A stretch of DNA of 64,000 nt, from positions 2,852,001 to 2,916,000 of the forward strand of contig NW_004457624.1 in the NCBI RefSeq assembly GCF_000203815.1. The letters are read 5' to 3'. A program made the position numbers and the translations under genes. The notes under the pieces were generated by a model, which ran no database searches, was not told the origin of the DNA, and worked only from the letters and a program-made list of their open reading frames with translations. Each line of letters opens with the position of its first letter. Position 1 is the first letter of the stretch. This document shows, one piece after another, positions 24,089 through 35,707 of this stretch. Source of the DNA: Cavenderia fasciculata (Eukaryota > Evosea > Eumycetozoa > Acytosteliales > Cavenderiaceae).

Positions 24089-25129
24089 ATGAGTACAATA
24101 GATAGTTCATCACCAAGTGTATCATCACCTTCAATATTCACACCAACCAAACCAACCGCCCTTAGAGATCAATCGATTGATGATAGCGGTAGTTTGGGAT
24201 CTTCTAAAAGTGATTCAAGTTATAAAGATGGTAATAGTAATAATAAAGATAGAGACTCTAAATTACAAAATACAAGACATAGATTAGTTTATGAATAGTA
24301 AATATTTATTAAAGGATACATATAAGATATTATTATTATCATCATCATTCTAATCTTTGCATCTTTTGTTTGTTTCTAGTCAAAAGTTACAAGAATTATC
24401 AATTAAAGGATTATACGTAATACCATCATTTACATCGATATTTGAATGGCATTGCGTATTATTCATTCGAAATAGGGTATATAGATCATCTGTCATTAGA
24501 TTTGTTATTATTATCCCTGATGAGTATGTGATGTTAATTAATGAGCGATAATCTCTCTCATAATATTATATTATGTCATATATATATATTAACAATATAT
24601 CAATCTTTTTTAGTTTCCCAGAGGAATGTCCTGTAGTTAAATTCCAAACACCTGTATTTCATCCATTGATTGGTATGGATGGAGAATTTGATCTTACTCA
24701 TCATTTCCATGATTGGAAGCCAGAAAAGTATATGATTGGTCATATCCTTTGTTATATCAAAAATGTATTCCACAATCCAGATAAATACAACTATCCTGCA
24801 TTAAATCCAGAAGCCGAGAAATTGTATGTCTATATCCTCACACACCATTCCCTTTTTAGATTTATGAGTCTATTACTAACAACATGATTCATTTGATTGA
24901 TTACTTACTTTTTAGATTAAAAGAAAATTATGAAGAATATCTTAGAAAGGTATCACATTTTGTTAAATTATCAATTCAAAATGTTTATAATAATCCACAA
25001 CATACACCAATTGTATTTGCAGAAGAGTGGAAAGACAAGGAAAAATTCGAAGCAACCAAAAGACAAATACTTAAAAAAGATTCACCAACCATTGTCGATA
25101 GTTTCAAAGCATTCTTTACAAGAAAATAA
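24089..25129 (+). CDS. aktip: AKT-interacting protein / Fused-toes homologue (inactive UBC-like)
   Basis: Exons 24089-24297, 24380-24523, 24614-24823 and 24916-25129 give 258 residues. In animals AKTIP/FTS joins Hook proteins and FHIP in the FHF dynein-adaptor complex on endosomes. Residues 1-65 are Ser-rich. The UBC-like fold follows: LSIKGLYVIPSFTSIFEWHC, VIRFVIIIPD, PEECPVVKFQTPVFHPL. At the place of the active-site Cys after HPx the sequence is HPLIGMDGEFDL, with no Cys, as in the family; it is therefore a non-catalytic E2 variant. All introns are 80-95 bp. The gene is convergent with the CudA-like gene. Confidence 0.85.
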
Positions 25130-25482
25130 TATACAAGAATTATTTATAATTCTTGTTTCAATAAATGGAATCATCATGTAGAAAGAAAAGAAAAGAAAAG
25201 GAATAGACTTTTGTTTGATTTTTAGCCAAAACAACTTTTGATTTGTTGAATGATCATTTTATTTTAATATCAATTTAATTTAATTTAATGTATATTTGAG
25301 AGGACATGGACTGATGGAGTATGAATGGAAATAATAATAATAATAAATACAATGTAAAAAAATATATAAACTTTATATATAAATATCTATCTAACAAAAA
25401 GATTGGCAAAAAAATAAATAAATAAAAAAAAATGTATAGAAGGATGGATATGTGTACGGGGGAGGTGTGGTTAACCTAGTTT
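25130..25482. other. Convergent 3' flanks
   Basis: This stretch lies between the stop codons of the AKTIP homologue and the CudA-like gene. It is A/T-rich with AAT runs and A-tracts and holds no gene. Confidence 0.5.
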
Positions 25483-27829
25483 CTAAAACTGGGCAAGTTG
25501 AAGCAATTGTTGTTGATTGATTTGTTGCTGTTGGTTGATTTGTTGTTGTTGTTGTTGATTGATTTGTTGTTGTTGTTGTTGTGATAAAAGATTACCACCA
25601 TTTTGCATTTGTTGGTTGATTTGTTGTTGAGGTTGTTGATTATTATTGTTGTTAAGATAATATTCACCATCATCAGATTTTGATTTCTTGTTTTTGTTTG
25701 GGACCGACTTTTTCCATTGCTTTACATTGACATTGATCAAACTTTGCAAGACAACCTCCTTGGTGTTTGGATCGGTGAGTGTAAAGTGCAGGTAGAGTGG
25801 AATGTGAGAGTTGTGTCCAGAGCAGCACATGGGCTTGAGCGAGAGGTTGAACTGTCCGTCCTTGACACGGGTGAGGATGTTGTTCTTGATGAGAAGAACC
25901 TTGCCCTTGGCATGGGGGTTGGCCGAAAAGTACGACTTTGTTTGGTAGTACTCTGTACAGATTTTGCAGTTGTGGATGGGGTTGAGGTGACCGTCGTAGA
26001 CGTTGCCGTCAAAGATGAGTGCCTTTTCGTTTTGATCGGGGTATTGCTTGAAACGCTTGGCATTGCCAGAATAACCCAACGAGGGGTGGATGTAGATACG
26101 GTAGCCCTCGTAACGGTTGTGGAGACGAGCGTCGCACTCGGACAAGAGCTGAAGGTTGAGCAATTGTTGGCGTTGGACGTCGACTGGGGCATTGGTGTTT
26201 TGTGGCTGCTGCATGATCAATGGGTTGTTGGTGATTGATGGCAACTTGAATTGGATTGGTTGGTAGTAGTTGCGGTGCATTGGATCAATCAAATTCCAAC
26301 AGGCACGGTGACGACCGACATTGGTGGTGTTGAACGGCTCGAAAATAACAGTACCGCTACGCACTGTAATAGGTGGGTTGCTCTCACACTGCTTCTTGAG
26401 TGACTCTGATCCAAATATCTCCCAATGTGAAATGGTCGACTTGATAGGTGTTCCTCCAACCATACTAAGTTGGTTGGCACTCACTCCACCACAAACAGCA
26501 GTACAACTTGCAACATTACAATTGGTAGTAGTAGTTGTAGTTGTAGAGGTTGTTTGTTGTTGAACCATTTGTTGTTCATTGTAATATGGTTGTGGTGGGC
26601 TTGATGAAGAGTGATAGGTATTTGGTGAAAATGGAGGTGTATTTAATGGAGAACTATCACCTTGTCCTTGTTGTTGTTGTTGTTGTTGAACCATTTGTTG
26701 TTGCTGTTGCTGCAAAGAAGGCATGAATGAACCATTGGATTGGTTTGTAGTAGTTGCATTTGGAATGAGAGAAGTAGAGTTGTTGAGACCATTGTTGGCA
26801 ATGTTGTTGTTGTTGCCTAAACCAAGCAAGTTCATTAGGATAGAGTTACCCATCTTTAATTGCTGCTCTGGTTCTTGCTTCATTTGTTGTAAAAGTTGTT
26901 CAAGTTGTTGAATGTTTAATGCATTCACTGGTACTCCCATTTGTTGTTGTGGTTGAGTTTGTAACTTTTGTTGTTGTTGTTGTTGTTGTTGGACAACTCC
27001 ACCACCATTGGCATTTCTACCAATATTAAATTGTAATGAAGAGGTTGTGGTGTTGTTGACAAGGTTACAGTCACTGCTGAGGTTGTTGACTGGCCAAGCT
27101 TGTGGTGGCAAGATATTTGGATTACGAGAGTCCAATACAAGACCATAGTTTGGTAGGTATTGTGGAGGACTGTATGAAAGAGCGGCAGCAGTTCCTCCAT
27201 TTTGCGAGGTGAGTGATGGTGAACCCTCGTCTGTGGTGGTTGGTGATCCAATCAATTGTGGTTGTTGGGGTCGGTGAAAGTTGTAAATAACCCGGTTGCT
27301 GTTGTTTGATTGGTTCAGTGGAGAATCTGGTGGGCTGCTATACACCGATTCACTCTTGGCAACATTAGATGAAGAGGAATAAGAGTTTTGATTGTTGTTG
27401 TTTAATAATACAGTGTTGTTGTTATTATTGTTGTTTGATTGTTGGTTTGATCCATTATTAATCATACCATTTACCCTAATCATTTTTAAAAAAAAAAAAA
27501 AAAAAAAATCAATACAAAAAATACAAATACAAATAATAATAATATCTATCTATTTATCAACAAACTACTTACAAATCGAAATAATCAACCGGTTGTTGTG
27601 ACTCTGCACCTCTTTTCAATGGATTGTTGTTTTGAACAACAGAATTGTTTGTATCGGTTTGAGTGTACATGTTTGATGCAGATGTGAGACTATTATTGTC
27701 TGAGTTGTTGTTGTTGTTGTTGTTGCTTTGGTTGTTGTTGATAATAGGAGAAGAAGCTTCAAATGGCGATCCGTAGATTTCGTTTTTAGATGAGTTTGTA
27801 TCGTACGAAGAAAAGACGTCAGTCATCAT
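25483..27829 (-). CDS. CudA-like putative transcription factor
   Basis: Two exons (27829-27573 and 27475-25483, 97-bp intron GTAAGT...ATTAG) give 749 residues. The N-terminal half is dominated by Asn/Gln/Ser runs. The conserved core (about 395-650) begins [20 protein letters not shown] and includes [38 protein letters not shown], and [21 protein letters not shown]. This core resembles the DNA-binding core of Dictyostelium CudA, a factor related distantly to STATs that regulates culmination and prespore genes; the assignment is from memory of that family. The C-terminus is Gln/Asn-rich again. The acceptor ATTAG at 27476 was chosen because it keeps the frame (DLVNGMINN). The 2.6-kb upstream gap suits a developmentally regulated gene. 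Confidence 0.6.
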
Positions 27830-29699
27830 AGTAGAATTATAATATGATATGATATATAACTAGTCTAGTTTAAAAACTTTTTACGAGTTGTTGGTCTTGC
27901 TTGTTGATGAGATGAAGGAGAGGAGATAAGATGGTTGGATTGATAAAAAAAAACAAAAAATAAAAATAAGAGAGAGTAATCGAACGGGAGAGCAGCAGGA
28001 GGATACTTTGTGTTTGCTGTGACGTCAGTTGAAATTTTTTTGTTTTTGTTTGATTTTTGCTGGTTTTGTTGGTTGGATGGATATCGAGGGTTCTAAAGAG
28101 TAGCAGGTGATGGATGGCTCACTCACTCGTTAGATAATAAAATAAAACGATTATATGATTTGATTATTAAACTAATTGCTTTTTTTAGATGAGATGGTTG
28201 GTTTTATCAACTTCTTCTTCTTCTTTCTTCTTCTTCAAAGGTTTATATAACTGTTCTATATACTACTGTACTACTGTGCTACTGTGATGATTATAATTCT
28301 CTTGGATTATATATACGACTACTACTTGATTATAATTTGATTTATAATTATTATTATTTAAAATAGTTAATCAGAAATATATTATTATATATTATGAAAC
28401 TATTAAAGTATGGGTTGATGTTGTTTGTTTCTGTTGTTGCTTTGTTTGTTGCTGTTGTGTAATTAGTTGTCACGCAATGTTGTTGAATTATTATTATTAT
28501 TATTAAGTGGTTGGAGTGTGAGAGAGAGAGATAATTGGAGTTCTATTGTATAGTTGAAAAGATGTATATCAACAACAATAAAGAGTAATAATGATGATTA
28601 TATATATGTACAAAGGGGAAAGAATCTTTTGATTTTTGATATAAAATTACAGAGAGAGAGAGTGAGAGAGGGAGAGAGAGAATAATGAATGAAAGAAAGA
28701 GAATAAATGAATGAATGAGGTTGTTGTTATTTTCAAAAAAAAAAATATATTATTATCTTGTATTTAATCTATATATAATAAGTGTTATGAATTCTATACT
28801 AATGGTGATGTATATGTATGTATTTATGTCTTGTCTGTCTGTATGTATGTTAATTGTTGTTTTTGGTGGGTTATATAATTCAGTTAGGATTATTTTATTT
28901 GTTGTATGTTGTTTGTTATAACTATGTTTTGGTGATGGTTCACACCATCTCAGTTCTTTTTTTCCCCTTCACCAAAACTCACATTCATTTTTGTTGGTGT
29001 AGCAGAGAGATATAGAGAGAGAGAGAGACAAGAAGCTTTATAGATAGCTCTAGCTCTAGAGTTTCCTACACGCGATCGAGATAAAAAGGGACTCTCTCAG
29101 ACCCCTACCTCTATATTTGATGATGACATCATATATAATAGTGCCTCCTCTCTTCATTTCATTTCACATTCTTATCCTTTTATAGGTAAGGAATTTGAGT
29201 GTGGTCAAAAATCCTAATAACTATAATATTTATTCTATTATCGAAATATAGTAGTAGTTCATTTTTACTTTGAGAAATAATAATAATAACTCATCCTAAT
29301 ACACTTCACCTAATGAGCAACATGTTCATGAACCAGCCAGGTAATCATATGATCATCGAAATATACAGAACTTGTAACATTTCCATCCATCTATCTATTC
29401 GTCAAGATCAATTGAATAGATCAATTATTATTATCAATACAGCTAGCCAACTGATGATTACTAGATTGTTGTCGTTGTTGATTCTCTACAGAGCCAAGTT
29501 CGAATTGGGAAATTCTACAGACTAGATCTAATCTTTTATCTGTTCAATTTTCTATTGAGTAATTTGTTACTTGAAATTTTTGAGATATTTTCCTTCTTTC
29601 CCTGGAAGGAAATTAATTTTTTAATTTAATTTTCAAGAGTACCCTCCCTACCAACACGTATAAATATGGGTACCCGGAGAGTAAACAATTCCATTGCAA
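27830..29699. promoter_or_regulatory. Large upstream region of the CudA-like gene
   Basis: There is no supported gene in this 1.9 kb. It has (ATT/TAA)n, (GA)n at 28522-28530 and 28652-28682, T/GTT-rich stretches, and a small perfect hairpin GATGGT-tcac-ACCATC at 28935-28950 followed by a T-run and C-run. A TATA-like tataaatat lies at about 29660-29668 between GTACCC and GGGTAC half-repeats. This probably marks the promoter of the small HABP4-motif gene. Confidence 0.4.
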
Positions 29700-29878
29700 C
29701 CAAACAGTTTTCAACAACAGATTCAGATTCGCACCCCCACAACCCAAATTTAAAGAATCAGGGACAATAATAATAATAGTTCAAGTAGCATTGACCTCAC
29801 CTATTTATTTAGCATAAACAACTTCATTCATTTTTTTTCAACAACACAAAGAAATAATAATAATAATAATTATTAAAG

Positions 29879-30398
29879 GTATGTCATACATAATAAATAA
29901 TAAATAATAATAATGTTGGTGATAATAATAATGTTAATAGATAATAATAATAATAATATATTATTCTATCCAATGGGAAAGAGAGCGGCGAGATGCAAAT
30001 ATTTAACATTGCAAAGAGAGAGAGAAGAGGTGAATTGAATGGATAGGGGAGGGGGGTTCAGTCGTAGTAGTTGTGTGTGACATTTTGACACATGTGGTGT
30101 GAGTGAACTGCTATGCAACTTCCACCCATTCCATCCGATCCCCATGCTTCCTCCTCTTCACCACCATGTTGCTTATTGCACTTTCATGCATGCTACCCCC
30201 AACATCAACAATCATCGTAATAATACAAAAACAAAACTAACTAACACCCAAATCTTTTTTTTTCATAATTGAATTGATATTATATTATATTATATTCATC
30301 CAAACAACAATTTAATTTAATCAATCCAACCATCTTCATCTTCATCTTCATTCATTCATACAATTTATTCTAATTTATTCATTCACAAAACCATTTAG
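29879..30398 (+). other. Predicted 5' UTR intron of the small HABP4-motif gene
   Basis: A consensus donor (AAAG|GTATGT) at 29879 and an acceptor (CCATTTAG) ending at 30398 bracket 520 bp. The acceptor is 55 bp before the ATG at 30454, and the donor sits downstream of the TATA-like promoter. The inner part (29970-30200) is less AT-rich than usual introns and includes gggaaagagagcggcgag, so it may carry regulatory sequence. The intron is inferred; no transcript supports it. Confidence 0.4.
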
Positions 30399-30453
30399 CA
30401 TATTTCAAATTTATAAAACAAACAAACAAATATAATATATAATATATTCCAAA

Positions 30454-30747
30454 ATGGCCTTAAAAGATAAAGTAGACAAGAACGTAAGATTAGACCGTCA
30501 CTCTGGAACCGGAACAAGAGGTTTACCAAAGAAGGGTATGTACATATATATATAAATATATTTGATCAATCATTTCAATTTACTAATTATTTCTTTCTCT
30601 TATTTTTTTTTTTGATTTTAAATAGAGGGATATGGAAGATACGGATGGGGAAAGGAAGGTGAAGCATTTGTACAAGACGATGTCGAAAGAGACAATGAAT
30701 TCTTAAAGGAAGCCAAACCACAACCAGCATTCCAAAGTGAACAATGA
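30454..30747 (+). CDS. Small HABP4/SERBP1-motif RNA-binding protein
   Basis: Exons 30454-30535 and 30626-30747 give 67 residues. The core LDRHSGTGTRGLPKKEGYGRYGWGKEGE matches the hyaluronan/mRNA-binding (HABP4_PAI-RBP1) motif, whose consensus is R-x-SGTGR...KKxGxGxxNWG. The whole protein is little more than this motif plus an acidic tail (DDVERDNEFLKEAK). SERBP1/Stm1 relatives bind ribosomes and mRNA. The splice join adds a Glu between PKK and GYG. It is much shorter than animal SERBP1, as in fungal and plant mini-forms. Confidence 0.8.
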
Positions 30748-31007
30748 AGAGTAGGAAGAGTCCATGAGTAGTGGATTTTATCCATCATTTCATCATTTTG
30801 TAGATAATATTAAAACCAAAAAACAAACAAACAAATAATAATAATTATAATTCACAATCCAAAATAATAATAATAATAATAATAATATACTCCCACATCA
30901 TAATAATAATAATAACGTGTAAATAAAATCATATAATGTAAATAAATAAAACAAAACAAAACAAATACAAATATTATCCCCCCAAACCTATATTATTATA
31001 CATAATA

Positions 31008-31556
31008 TTATGATTTGTTTTCCAATTTATTTATTAACCAATTCATAGCATCAATGAAACCATCTTTACCAATTTCAGGATTATTTCCAATAGTTGGTTT
31101 GATTGCACAATCGACAATAGATGGATGGTCCAACAAGATGGTTCTTATTTGATCGATTGTCATAGCATCAGGTCTATCCATTTTATTGGCAAGTATTAAG
31201 ACTATCTCACTTGCAGTCTGTAGATGCTCATTGTTTAGTAGTTTGGTCAACTCGATTCTAGATTGATCTAGCCTCAATGGGTCGGATGCATCCAAGACAA
31301 AGACGATAGCAGATGTTTTTTGAAATAGGTCGTCTTGACCAAACGGTCCTTTATCACCACCAAGATCGTAAGACGTAAATTGAATGTTCTTGTACGACAC
31401 TGATTCAGTAAAACTACAAAGTACTGGTATTTTAGTAGTGTCTTTTCCAAGTCCCAAGAAATGATACAGTATACTTGACTTCCCAGAACCATCTAATCCC
31501 ACAAACAACACGTTATATTCATCAGTACCATTATATTTACTTATAATTCCTCCCAT
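31008..31556 (-). CDS. Arf-like small GTPase with altered switch residues
   Basis: A single exon gives 182 residues, the usual Arf/Arl length. MGG at the start allows N-myristoylation of Gly2. The P-loop is GLDGSGKSS (20-28), and G4 is NKMD (124-127). The two switch positions differ from Arf. Switch I reads KIPVLCSF where Arf has IPTIGF, so the Mg-binding Thr is Val. Switch II reads DLGGDKG where Arf has D(V/L)GGQ, so the catalytic Gln is Asp68. The gene is therefore probably an atypical Arl with slow or no GTP hydrolysis. It resembles no single Arl subfamily clearly. It diverges from the SAP-domain gene. Confidence 0.85.
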   Translation of the reverse strand: MGGIISKYNGTDEYNVLFVGLDGSGKSSILYHFLGLGKDTTKIPVLCSFTESVSYKNIQFTSYDLGGDKGPFGQDDLFQKTSAIVFVLDASDPLRLDQSRIELTKLLNNEHLQTASEIVLILANKMDRPDAMTIDQIRTILLDHPSIVDCAIKPTIGNNPEIGKDGFIDAMNWLINKLENKS

Positions 31557-31893
31557 CTCTATCTATCTATCTATCTATCAATAAATGAGACGCAATCAAG
31601 TATGATGATTCATACATCTGTCTCAAGCTTGAGAGGATTGATGAAAAAAAAACAAACAAAAATCAAATAATGATACCTCACACCCAATTGGTGACATGAA
31701 CTTCATTGACAAATACTTTGGTGACACTTGTTTATTATTGACGAGATATATATATATTATTTGTATTTATTATTTATTATTGTTATTATTATTATTATTA
31801 AGAGTATTTATAAAGATAAGATAGTTGGTAGATCACATACACAAAGAAAGAAGAGATTAAGAAAGAAGAAAGGAAGAAAGATAACAAAGAGAG
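31557..31893. promoter_or_regulatory. Divergent promoter, Arf-like / SAP-domain genes
   Basis: This 337-bp spacer has (TCTA)n at 31557-31576, (ATT)n near 31760-31800 and a purine-rich leader (aagaaagaagaaag) before the + strand ATG. No gene is present. Confidence 0.45.
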
Positions 31894-32752
31894 ATGGCAC
31901 TTACTAAAGATTCAATTGATAAGATGTTGGTCAAAGACTTGCAAAAAGAGTTGACTACATTGGGATTAGATACATCGGGCAAGAAGGCAGACTTGCAAGC
32001 TAGATTAATCGAATATATAGAAAAGCATGGTAGCAACGGAACACATCATTCAGGTGACAATAATAATAACAACAACAATAATGCTACAGCTCAATCAGAT
32101 GCTTCAACTATAGACAACAACAACACAGGTGTATCGGGTAGTCCAACAACAACAACAACAACTGCTACTGCTACATCATCATCACCTATAGCATCATCTG
32201 GTTCATTGGTAGATATAACAAAAATGACACACCAAGAAAGAGCTCTATATCGCGCCAACAAATTTAAAACCTCACCTACTCTATCATCAAATAATGACAA
32301 TGGTAATCATCATACTACTACTACAACATCACCAAAGACAACATCTTCAGTTGCTACTCCATCAACCAACGGTAGTGGTTTAAGTGAAGCTGAAAAGGTA
32401 GCTGCAAGAAGAGAAAAGTTTAAGACTGCTGGATCATCATCATCATCCAGTGGTAGCGAGACAACAACCACAACCTCTCCAGCCAAAGTACCAATTAAAA
32501 AGATAAATCCAAAGGATGCACTTAAATTGAGTACACCAGAAGAGATTTTAAAGAGAAAGCAAAAGTTTGGTGCAACCAATCCATTGGCTGGTATGTATTT
32601 ATATCACTTGTGACACAGTCTATTACAAACAATGAACAATGACATTAATATATATATTATTTTCTTACAACTCCAACTCTAAAGGATCCGAAGAACAATT
32701 AAATAAGAGACTACAGAAATTCGCAACAACTACACCATCAGCTTCATCCTAA
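31894..32752 (+). CDS. SAP-domain protein, SARNP/Tho1-like
   Basis: Exons 31894-32590 and 32685-32752 give 254 residues. A SAP DNA/RNA-binding domain is at residues 10-45 (VKDLQKELTTLGLDTSGKKADLQARLIEYI). Four spaced copies of a basic R-x2-K-F motif follow (RANKF, RREKF, RKQKF, RLQKF), like the repeated R(A/K)xRF motifs of SARNP/CIP29 and yeast Tho1. These bind the DEAD helicase of TREX for mRNA export. Long Asn/Thr/Ser linkers separate them. The fourth motif sits in the short second exon, whose frame is kept by the splice, which supports the model. TREX membership is inferred. Confidence 0.7.
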
Positions 32753-33057
32753 ACTTTTACTTTCATTACACAATTTATATATTATAGAAAACAAATAAAA
32801 AAAAATAATGATACAAAAACAAATATCAAATAGGATAGATAGGATAGACAGATAGATAGATCGAAAGTAGAGATAGATATAGAGAGAGAGAGAGATATAT
32901 ATCTTGATTTGATATATAATTTTAAATTAATTTATTTTTGAACGAGTTGAGTTGAATGATTGCATTCATCTGACTTGCGAGATGAGGACGAGTTGTTGTC
33001 ATTTATATAAATATATTTGCAAGTTGTCTAAGCTTTGCTTTGGTCAAAGAAGAAAGA
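32753..33057. other. Tandem intergenic spacer
   Basis: This 305-bp spacer has GATA/GA repeats (32829-32895) and a stretch of higher GC (32940-33000). No gene is seen; it serves as 3' flank of the SAP gene and promoter of the next gene. Confidence 0.45.
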
Positions 33058-34882
33058 ATGAAACCGACAAGCGACACCAAGAAGAATACTACTACTTTGT
33101 CTAAATCAAAAGATGAAAAGACGACGAATAACAAAGACAAATCTGCTGCAGTACCAAAGAATGTAGTTCCTCCAAAAAAGAAACAACAACAACAAAAGAA
33201 ACAATCTGGTGGTAGTGGTGGATTATCACTCGCATTCATGGACTCTCTTGCATCTATTCAAAAGAAACAAAATGATCCTACCATTGCAAAGGTTTTGAAA
33301 GAAACTAAAACCAATGCGACAGTTGCAACATCTGTTGTGGCGACGACTACTGCACCTGTTGTTGCTGATAGTATCAATAAAAAGAAGGTAGATCAAAAAA
33401 AGGTAGATCAAAAGAAGAATAACGATAAACAACAACAACCTAAACCTATTGTTATCCCTCCTCCTCTTCCAACTCAACCAACACCTAAACAAACCAATAC
33501 CACAAACCAAAAGACACCTCAAGTTGCTTCAACAACATCTACCTCTACTACTACTACTACTTCAACAACAAAGCCAACAACAACAACAAGTGGTATATCA
33601 TTATCAAAATCATGTTTTGCATTACAACCAAATGCATTTGAATCACAATTGAATAGTTACCAACAAAAGGTTAGTGAAACAATTGCTAAAAGCCAACAAA
33701 TACATACACTCATTCCAGAATTGATGAGATCTACCTATATACCAGATAATCCTCGTGTACATGATCAACAACAACAACAACAAAGTCAACAACTCAAGTA
33801 CCAAATACAATCCAAACCAACAACAACTGCCACTACAGTCGAGATGGAAATTAATAGTCATACAATACCAGCCATGTTGATTGGAAATTATTCAATGATG
33901 AAAAAAGGAACATCATCAATTGAAGAAATCCAAGCTCTACTTCACCCTCTACTTCCTACCAACCTTGCACCATTCTATCAATCCATTTCATTACTCAAAA
34001 AAATTTATACCAAAAACAAATTAAGATTGCAAAAGTTACATGAAACCAAATTTATTCATATTGTAAGTAGAGAGATATATATATGATATATGATATATGA
34101 TATATGATATATGATATATGATATATGATATATGATACAAACCTCTAATTTCTAATTTATTTCTATTTATGCCTATATATATATTTAGTTACACAAAAAA
34201 TTAAAAGACTATAAATTATATATGAGTAATGCCTTTTTCCCAATGGTCAAATTAATGCCAAGTAAACAATTGGTGATATTGATCATGTATCGATTGTATG
34301 CACAAACCCTTTATATAAAGTTTCTCAAGGATCTCTTGGTTGAGGCATCTGGTGCCTTCACCTACCTTATCCAAATTGGTTTTGATATTCCCTACACCTA
34401 CGTCATGATGGGTTGTTTGGCCAGTATCAATGAACATCTTACTGAAACCCAAAAATTAATATTGTATGTAAATTTTACCAAATAGAGAGAGCGAGAGAGA
34501 ATGTCTAGTCTTTCTTTCCAAAAAAAAAAGAAATAGTAAAATGAATGATAATAATTTATGCATTAATAATTTATTTTGTGTATATACATCAAACTATATA
34601 TTAATCTTACTTTTTTTTTTTTCCTTTTTTCCCTTTCCTTTTTTTTTTTTCCTACCTTTTCTTTTCTTATTTAGTAATCAATTTAATGTATTATACAACA
34701 ATTTTGAAAAGTTTGAATGGTCAAGAGAAATTGCATCACCTCTTAGTAACAAAGAATACCAACTCCAATTAAACTATTTACTTTTACCATTTGCCAATGT
34801 TTTTGGGTCATTATCCATTGTCCAAATGCACCAAGAAATAAATACTCCATTTTCAATCCCTTCCACTACGAATAGTAGTTAA
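33058..34882 (+). CDS. Lys/Thr-rich protein of unknown function with conserved helical C-half
   Basis: Exons 33058-34062, 34189-34463 and 34675-34882 give 495 residues. Residues 1-180 are Lys/Thr/Gln/Pro low complexity with predicted nuclear-type basic clusters (PPKKKQQQQKKQ). From about 190 on, the sequence is ordered: CFALQPNAFESQLNSYQQK, then LAPFYQSISLLKKIYTKNKLRLQKLHETKF and LHKKLKDYKLYM. A Tyr/Lys-rich helix of this kind recalls the N-terminal domain of nucleolar NEPRO/Rmp64 proteins, but this is a weak resemblance only. Intron 1 contains a 7-bp satellite. The ATG at 33058 is the first in the open frame. Confidence 0.6.
34076..34136. repeat. 7-bp satellite (GATATAT)n inside an intron
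   Basis: About eight head-to-tail copies of a gatatat unit fill the 5' half of the first intron (34063-34188) of the preceding gene. It is a simple microsatellite-scale array. Confidence 0.9.
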
Positions 34883-35005
34883 AGGAATTGAAAATTAAAG
34901 TATCTAATATACATAATGCAAAATGAACTGCCTATTATTACTATTATTATTATTTTTGGTTGTTTCTATTATTTATAAAAATGATTATTATTAATACTCT
35001 TATTA

Positions 35006-35707
35006 TTATTTGTTATTATTATTTTGATCTTCTTTTAACTTTAATGAACGTTCTGTAAAACCTTTCTTTTCAGATGGATGTAATTTGTTCCATTCTTGAC
35101 CCAACATTGATGATATTATGATATTGGTGAGCTCTGGATGCTTTAATTTCAACTCTTTTCTTCGGTGTTGTGAAAAGAGGATAAATGCATTGGGTGGTTT
35201 CTTTTTCTTTTCTACCTTTGGTGTCTTGGTTATCTTGACTACTTTCTTTTTTGCTTGTTTTGGTTGTTTCTTGTTTGTTGTTGTGTATTCCTCCTCTTCC
35301 TCTTCTAAATCATCGTCTGATGATAACTCTTCTTCATCGTCCATATCATCGTCTGTTGATGATGATGATACATCTTGTTGTCCAAAGTTCATGATATCAT
35401 CAGCAGCGATGGTAGCAGCAACACTTATATCCTCTTCATCTTCACTGTTCTCATCATTGTCGTCGTCGTCTGATGATAATGACAAGTCCTCCTCTTCTTC
35501 GTCATCATCGTCTTCCTCTAACACTGATTTGTTGAATGGTTGAAGCATCTCTTCTGGTATTTTAAGTGGTTCAATCATTTCAATTGCTCCTATTAGTTGT
35601 GCGTTTGTCATATCTATATTATTATTATTATTATTTGTTATAATATCTGTACTATTATTATTACTATTACTGTTATTATTGTTTAAATGATGATGATTAT
35701 TCTCCAT
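35006..35707 (-). CDS. HMG-box protein with long acidic N-terminus
   Basis: A single exon gives 233 residues. Residues 1-35 are Asn-rich, 65-140 are Asp/Glu/Ser-rich, and 145-170 are Lys-rich (KQPKQAKKKVVKITK). The HMG box spans about 168-225: KKPPNAFILFSQHRRKELKLKHPELTN and SSMLGQEWNKLHPSEK. PPNAFILFS with the Asn is the pattern of sequence-specific (SOX/MATA-like) boxes. The acidic region precedes rather than follows the box, opposite to HMGB1. It diverges from the H2A.X gene, so a chromatin role is plausible. Confidence 0.85.
   Translation of the reverse strand: MENNHHHLNNNNSNSNNNSTDIITNNNNNNIDMTNAQLIGAIEMIEPLKIPEEMLQPFNKSVLEEDDDDEEEEDLSLSSDDDDNDENSEDEEDISVAATIAADDIMNFGQQDVSSSSTDDDMDDEEELSSDDDLEEEEEEYTTTNKKQPKQAKKKVVKITKTPKVEKKKKPPNAFILFSQHRRKELKLKHPELTNIIISSMLGQEWNKLHPSEKKGFTERSLKLKEDQNNNNK

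Noticed and set aside
25717-26238. 173-codon plus-strand open frame inside the CudA-like gene
   Set aside because: It is antisense to the conserved core exon, and its Val-rich content is typical of a reverse-strand shadow.
29313-29525. 70-codon ATG open frame in the region upstream of the HABP4-motif gene
   Set aside because: Codon use is like the flanks, there is no domain and no splice partner.
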